From Gammaproteobacteria bacterium (GTDB taxonomy: Bacteria; Pseudomonadota; Gammaproteobacteria; DSM-16500): a stretch of DNA of 17,640 bases. Positions within the stretch are counted from its first letter, which is position 1. Each line of letters starts with the position of its first letter. The position numbers and the translations under genes are program-made. The notes under the pieces are model-generated. The model ran no database searches and was not told where the DNA came from. It saw nothing but the letters and a program-made list of their open reading frames with translations. Shown one piece after another: positions 15,384 through 17,640 of this stretch. The stretch lies in NCBI GenBank assembly GCA_009885665.1, contig VFKI01000085.1:1-17640 (forward strand), given 5' to 3'.

Positions 15384-16276
15384 GCCACAAATTCCTGCAA
15401 ATATTCACGAAAATCATCCGCCACCTCAGGATGCTTCATCGCATACACCAGCGTCGCCTGTAAATAGCCGAGCTTGCTACCACAATCATAGCGTTTACCG
15501 GTAAAACGTAACGCATGAACTGGCTCTCGCTGTAACAAAGCCGCAATCGCATCTGTTAACTGAATTTCACCGCCAGAACCCACCGCCGTAGCGGCTAAAA
15601 AATCGAAAATGCGCGGCGCAAGAATATAACGGCCGACCACGGCCAAAGTCGATGGTGCCGCTGCAGGTTGTGGTTTTTCAACAATGCCACTCAGTGACAA
15701 TAAGGTTTGCTGCGCTGATGCAGGCGTCGGCGCAATAATGCCGTATTTAGCACTCTCACTGCGCGCAATAGATTGCACTGCCAACAAACTGCCACCACAC
15801 ATTGCATAAGCCGCCACCATTTGCTGCAAACATGAACCGCCGTCCGCCCCATCAATTAAATCATCCGCCAGCAACACTGCAAACGGCTCGTCACCAATCA
15901 ATTGACGCGCACATAATACTGCATGCCCCAAACCACGCGGCGATTGCTGGCGAATATAGGCGCAAGAAACACCCGCTGGCAAAATATCGCGTACAATTTC
16001 CAATAAATCTAATTTGCCACGTTCAATGAGATTAGATTCTAATTCAAAATTAGAGTCAAAATGATCTTCAATCGCACGTTTGCTGCTACTGGTAACGAAA
16101 ATGAGTTCAGTAATCCCAGCAGCAATCGCTTCTTCAACCGCATACTGAATCAGCGGTTTATCCACAATGGGCAACATTTCTTTGGGATTTGCCTTAGTTG
16201 CTGGCAAAAAGCGGGTACCGAGACCGGCCACCGGAAAGATGGCTTTGGTGACTTGACGCGTTTGCGTAGTGCTCAT
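15371..16276 (-). CDS. galU: UTP-glucose-1-phosphate uridylyltransferase
   Basis: Makes UDP-glucose from UTP and glucose-1-phosphate in the cytosol. From ATG 16276 the protein has 301 aa, as in E. coli GalU (302). The nucleotide-binding signature GLGTRFLPATKANPKEM lies at 18-34 and LIQYAVEEA at 42-50. PRGLGHAVLCA and FAVLLADDLID (with the metal-site Asp at about 138), GIVEKP and DCGSKLGYLQA follow in order. Upstream in-frame codons exist, but the family N-terminus (TKAIFPVAGLGTR) fits this start; the ribosome site is weak (GAGA about 11 bases away). It is first in the operon galU, GT-C gene, ugd, rnhB and supplies the Ugd substrate. Confidence 0.96.
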   Translation of the reverse strand: MSTTQTRQVTKAIFPVAGLGTRFLPATKANPKEMLPIVDKPLIQYAVEEAIAAGITELIFVTSSSKRAIEDHFDSNFELESNLIERGKLDLLEIVRDILPAGVSCAYIRQQSPRGLGHAVLCARQLIGDEPFAVLLADDLIDGADGGSCLQQMVAAYAMCGGSLLAVQSIARSESAKYGIIAPTPASAQQTLLSLSGIVEKPQPAAAPSTLAVVGRYILAPRIFDFLAATAVGSGGEIQLTDAIAALLQREPVHALRFTGKRYDCGSKLGYLQATLVYAMKHPEVADDFREYLQEFVACQK

Positions 16277-16313
16277 ATATACGCCATCTCTCTGGCTAAT
16301 GATAAAGTGGCCG

Positions 16314-16322
16314 ATTTTAACA
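16314..16322 (-). promoter_or_regulatory. Extended -10 promoter of the galU operon
   Basis: On the minus strand TGTTAAAAT is an extended -10 (TG, one base, TAAAAT with 5 of 6 matches). No good -35 box lies at the proper distance, as is common for extended -10 promoters. It lies 38 bases before ATG 16276 in the short divergent intergenic region. Confidence 0.5.
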
Positions 16323-16327
16323 TAGCA

Positions 16328-16356
16328 TTGCGAGACGCGCACCAACCTGCTATAAA
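16328..16356 (+). promoter_or_regulatory. Promoter of the GT4 glycosyltransferase gene
   Basis: TTGCGA (16328-16333, 4 of 6), exactly 17 bases, then TATAAA (16351-16356, 5 of 6). The expected start point near 16363 leaves a 25-base leader before ATG 16388. It sits back to back with the galU -10 element; the two are only a few bases apart. Confidence 0.6.
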
Positions 16357-16387
16357 TGGCCGCTTGCCTCCCTCACGGTAAGCCACC

Positions 16388-17530
16388 ATGAAAATCGCCT
16401 ACGCCAGCGTATTTGATAGCCAAGATATCCATAATTGGTCTGGAACGCCTTATTCTATGTCTCAGGCATTCACCGCTGCGGGCGATGAGGTCAGTTATAT
16501 CGGTAATCTCAAACGCCACTTACCGCCGGGTTTTAAAATAAAACAATTTTGGCAAAAATTATTAGGGCAGCGCGAAAGTCCACGTTTTAATGAATATGTG
16601 ACGCGCCATTACGCTGCGCAAGTTAAACAACAGCTCGCACAATTACCGGGTCATGTAGACGCTATCATTTCCCCCTTGATTAGCCCAATTGCACTACTCG
16701 ATTGCCAAACACCCATTATATTATGGACAGATGCACTCTATGCCAGCTTGACTGGGTTTTATCCCGCTTTTTCCAGGCACTCCGTTAGCTCTATTCGCCA
16801 AGGCAATGCGCTGACGCGTGAATGCTTAAACCGCTGTCAGTTTGCCATTTTTTCTTCTGACTGGGCAGCACGCACTGCGACAGAAATTTATGGTGCAGAT
16901 AAAGCAAAAGTGCATGTCGTACCCTTTGGTGCCAACCTCGTCAACACCCCCACCTTGGCGGATATTCACACGCAACTCGCTCATCGACCACACGACCGTC
17001 TCAAATTATTATTTATTGGTAAACACTGGCACCGTAAAGGCGGCGACATCGTATTTGCAGTGGCACGCGCACTACATGCGGCAGGACAACGCGTAGAAGT
17101 AGATTTTGTCGGATGCCAACCACCGGCCGGAACTGAAATTCCGCCCTATATTCGCTGTCATGGTTTTATTTCTAAACGTACGCCCGCTGGCATGGCAAAA
17201 ATGACCGCGTTATTGCGCGACGCACATTTTTTATTTGTACCATCGCGCGCTGAAGCATTTGGCATTGTATTTTGCGAAGCAAATGCATTTGGTGTCCCGG
17301 TACTGACGACACAGGTTGGCGGCATTCCAACCGTTGTTAAAGATCATATCAATGGCATGACATTTTCATTGCAAGCGACATCAGAAAAATATTGCCAATA
17401 CTTGATACCGCTTATGCAGAATTATCCACAATACGAAGCCCTGGCATTATCTGCATTCAATGAATATGAGACGCGTTTGAATTGGCGCGTGGCGGTGGCG
17501 AAAGTGCGCGAAATAATAAAGAAGATTTAG
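16388..17530 (+). CDS. Glycosyltransferase family 4 (GT-B) protein
   Basis: Cytoplasmic, probably membrane-associated, retaining glycosyltransferase that uses a nucleotide sugar. The 380 aa give a normal GT4 length. The N-terminal half has a donor/acceptor Rossmann-like domain (WSGTPYSMSQAFTAAGDEVSYIG). The C-terminal half has KLLFIGKHWHRKGGD (206-220), with the basic residues that bind the diphosphate. AEAFGIVFCEA gives the EX7E pair Glu289 and Glu297, followed by GVPVLTTQVGGIP. The ATG has only a weak GGTAAG upstream. It is divergent from galU across a 111-base region with its own promoter, so it likely acts in the same glycan pathway, using UDP-glucose, UDP-glucuronate or another sugar. 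The exact linkage is unknown. Confidence 0.9.
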   Translation: MKIAYASVFDSQDIHNWSGTPYSMSQAFTAAGDEVSYIGNLKRHLPPGFKIKQFWQKLLGQRESPRFNEYVTRHYAAQVKQQLAQLPGHVDAIISPLISPIALLDCQTPIILWTDALYASLTGFYPAFSRHSVSSIRQGNALTRECLNRCQFAIFSSDWAARTATEIYGADKAKVHVVPFGANLVNTPTLADIHTQLAHRPHDRLKLLFIGKHWHRKGGDIVFAVARALHAAGQRVEVDFVGCQPPAGTEIPPYIRCHGFISKRTPAGMAKMTALLRDAHFLFVPSRAEAFGIVFCEANAFGVPVLTTQVGGIPTVVKDHINGMTFSLQATSEKYCQYLIPLMQNYPQYEALALSAFNEYETRLNWRVAVAKVREIIKKI

Positions 17531-17588
17531 TAACTATTAAAAAGATAGGATAGGGGAACTGAGTACGCGGCACACTGCATTGACGAGC

Positions 17589-17640
17589 GTCAGAGGGGGA
17601 GTGAGCGCTCTCCCCCTCTGACAACTCCCCCATCGCAGCC
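17589..17640. repeat. Hairpin plus CCCCCATCGC box at window end
   Basis: Perfect 13-base arms GTCAGAGGGGGAG (17589-17601) and complement (17610-17622), loop TGAGCGCT. AACTCCCCCATCGCAGCC follows at once. The order hairpin with G-run/C-run arms, two bases, then a CCCCCATCGC box matches copies A and B at 1-107 and 10769-10868, though the stem sequence differs. It continues beyond the window. It sits 58 bases after the GT4 stop; with no T-run it is not a clear terminator. Confidence 0.75.

Overview
The window looks like a chromosomal segment of a gammaproteobacterium. DnaE, RNase HII, GalU and the Trp-repressor homologue all read as close relatives of the Enterobacteria/Legionellales type. Base composition is mixed, with GC-rich codons next to AT-rich runs. 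One large unrecognised protein with a fresh internal duplication, together with several families of palindromic intergenic repeats, would fit a host-associated lineage such as Legionellales. That placement is inference; nothing here proves it. No rRNA, tRNA, CRISPR, transposase or phage gene was seen.

Layout. Bases 1-5846 (+ strand) carry a housekeeping run: GTP cyclohydrolase I (folE), a CinA-like protein whose second domain looks dead, the DNA polymerase III alpha subunit (dnaE) and peptide deformylase (def). A palindrome-rich repeat cluster (5849-6012) separates this run from a convergent, unrecognised 763-aa gene (6037-8328, - strand). That gene has a 66-bp tandem duplication near its 5' end, and a 152-bp element with nested inverted repeats lies just upstream of it. 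Bases 8771-11950 (- strand) form a four-gene unit: periplasmic binding protein, permease, ATPase and a TrpR-family repressor. It starts at a good sigma-70-type promoter whose -10 box sits inside an 18-bp palindrome. The three transporter genes resemble the TrpXYZ type (COG2984/COG4120/COG1101), so the simplest reading is a tryptophan or aromatic amino acid importer regulated by its own aporepressor. A 146-bp-period repeat with a perfect 26-bp palindrome splits the binding-protein gene from the permease gene and supplies the binding protein's last codons.

Bases 11947-16276 (- strand) are a tightly overlapping operon running galU, a GT-C-type membrane protein, ugd and rnhB. GalU makes UDP-glucose and Ugd oxidises it to UDP-glucuronate, so this is a sugar-nucleotide/surface glycan operon with RNase HII attached at its end. 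A GT4 glycosyltransferase (16388-17530, + strand) is divergently transcribed from galU and probably belongs to the same glycan pathway. The window starts and ends in repeats that share a hairpin followed by a CCCCCATCGC box with the repeat inside the transporter operon.

The best candidates for something new are the TrpR-linked transporter with its operator-like palindrome and interrupting repeat, and the 763-aa unknown gene with its inverted-repeat leader. All functional statements rest on motif recognition by eye; no search was run.
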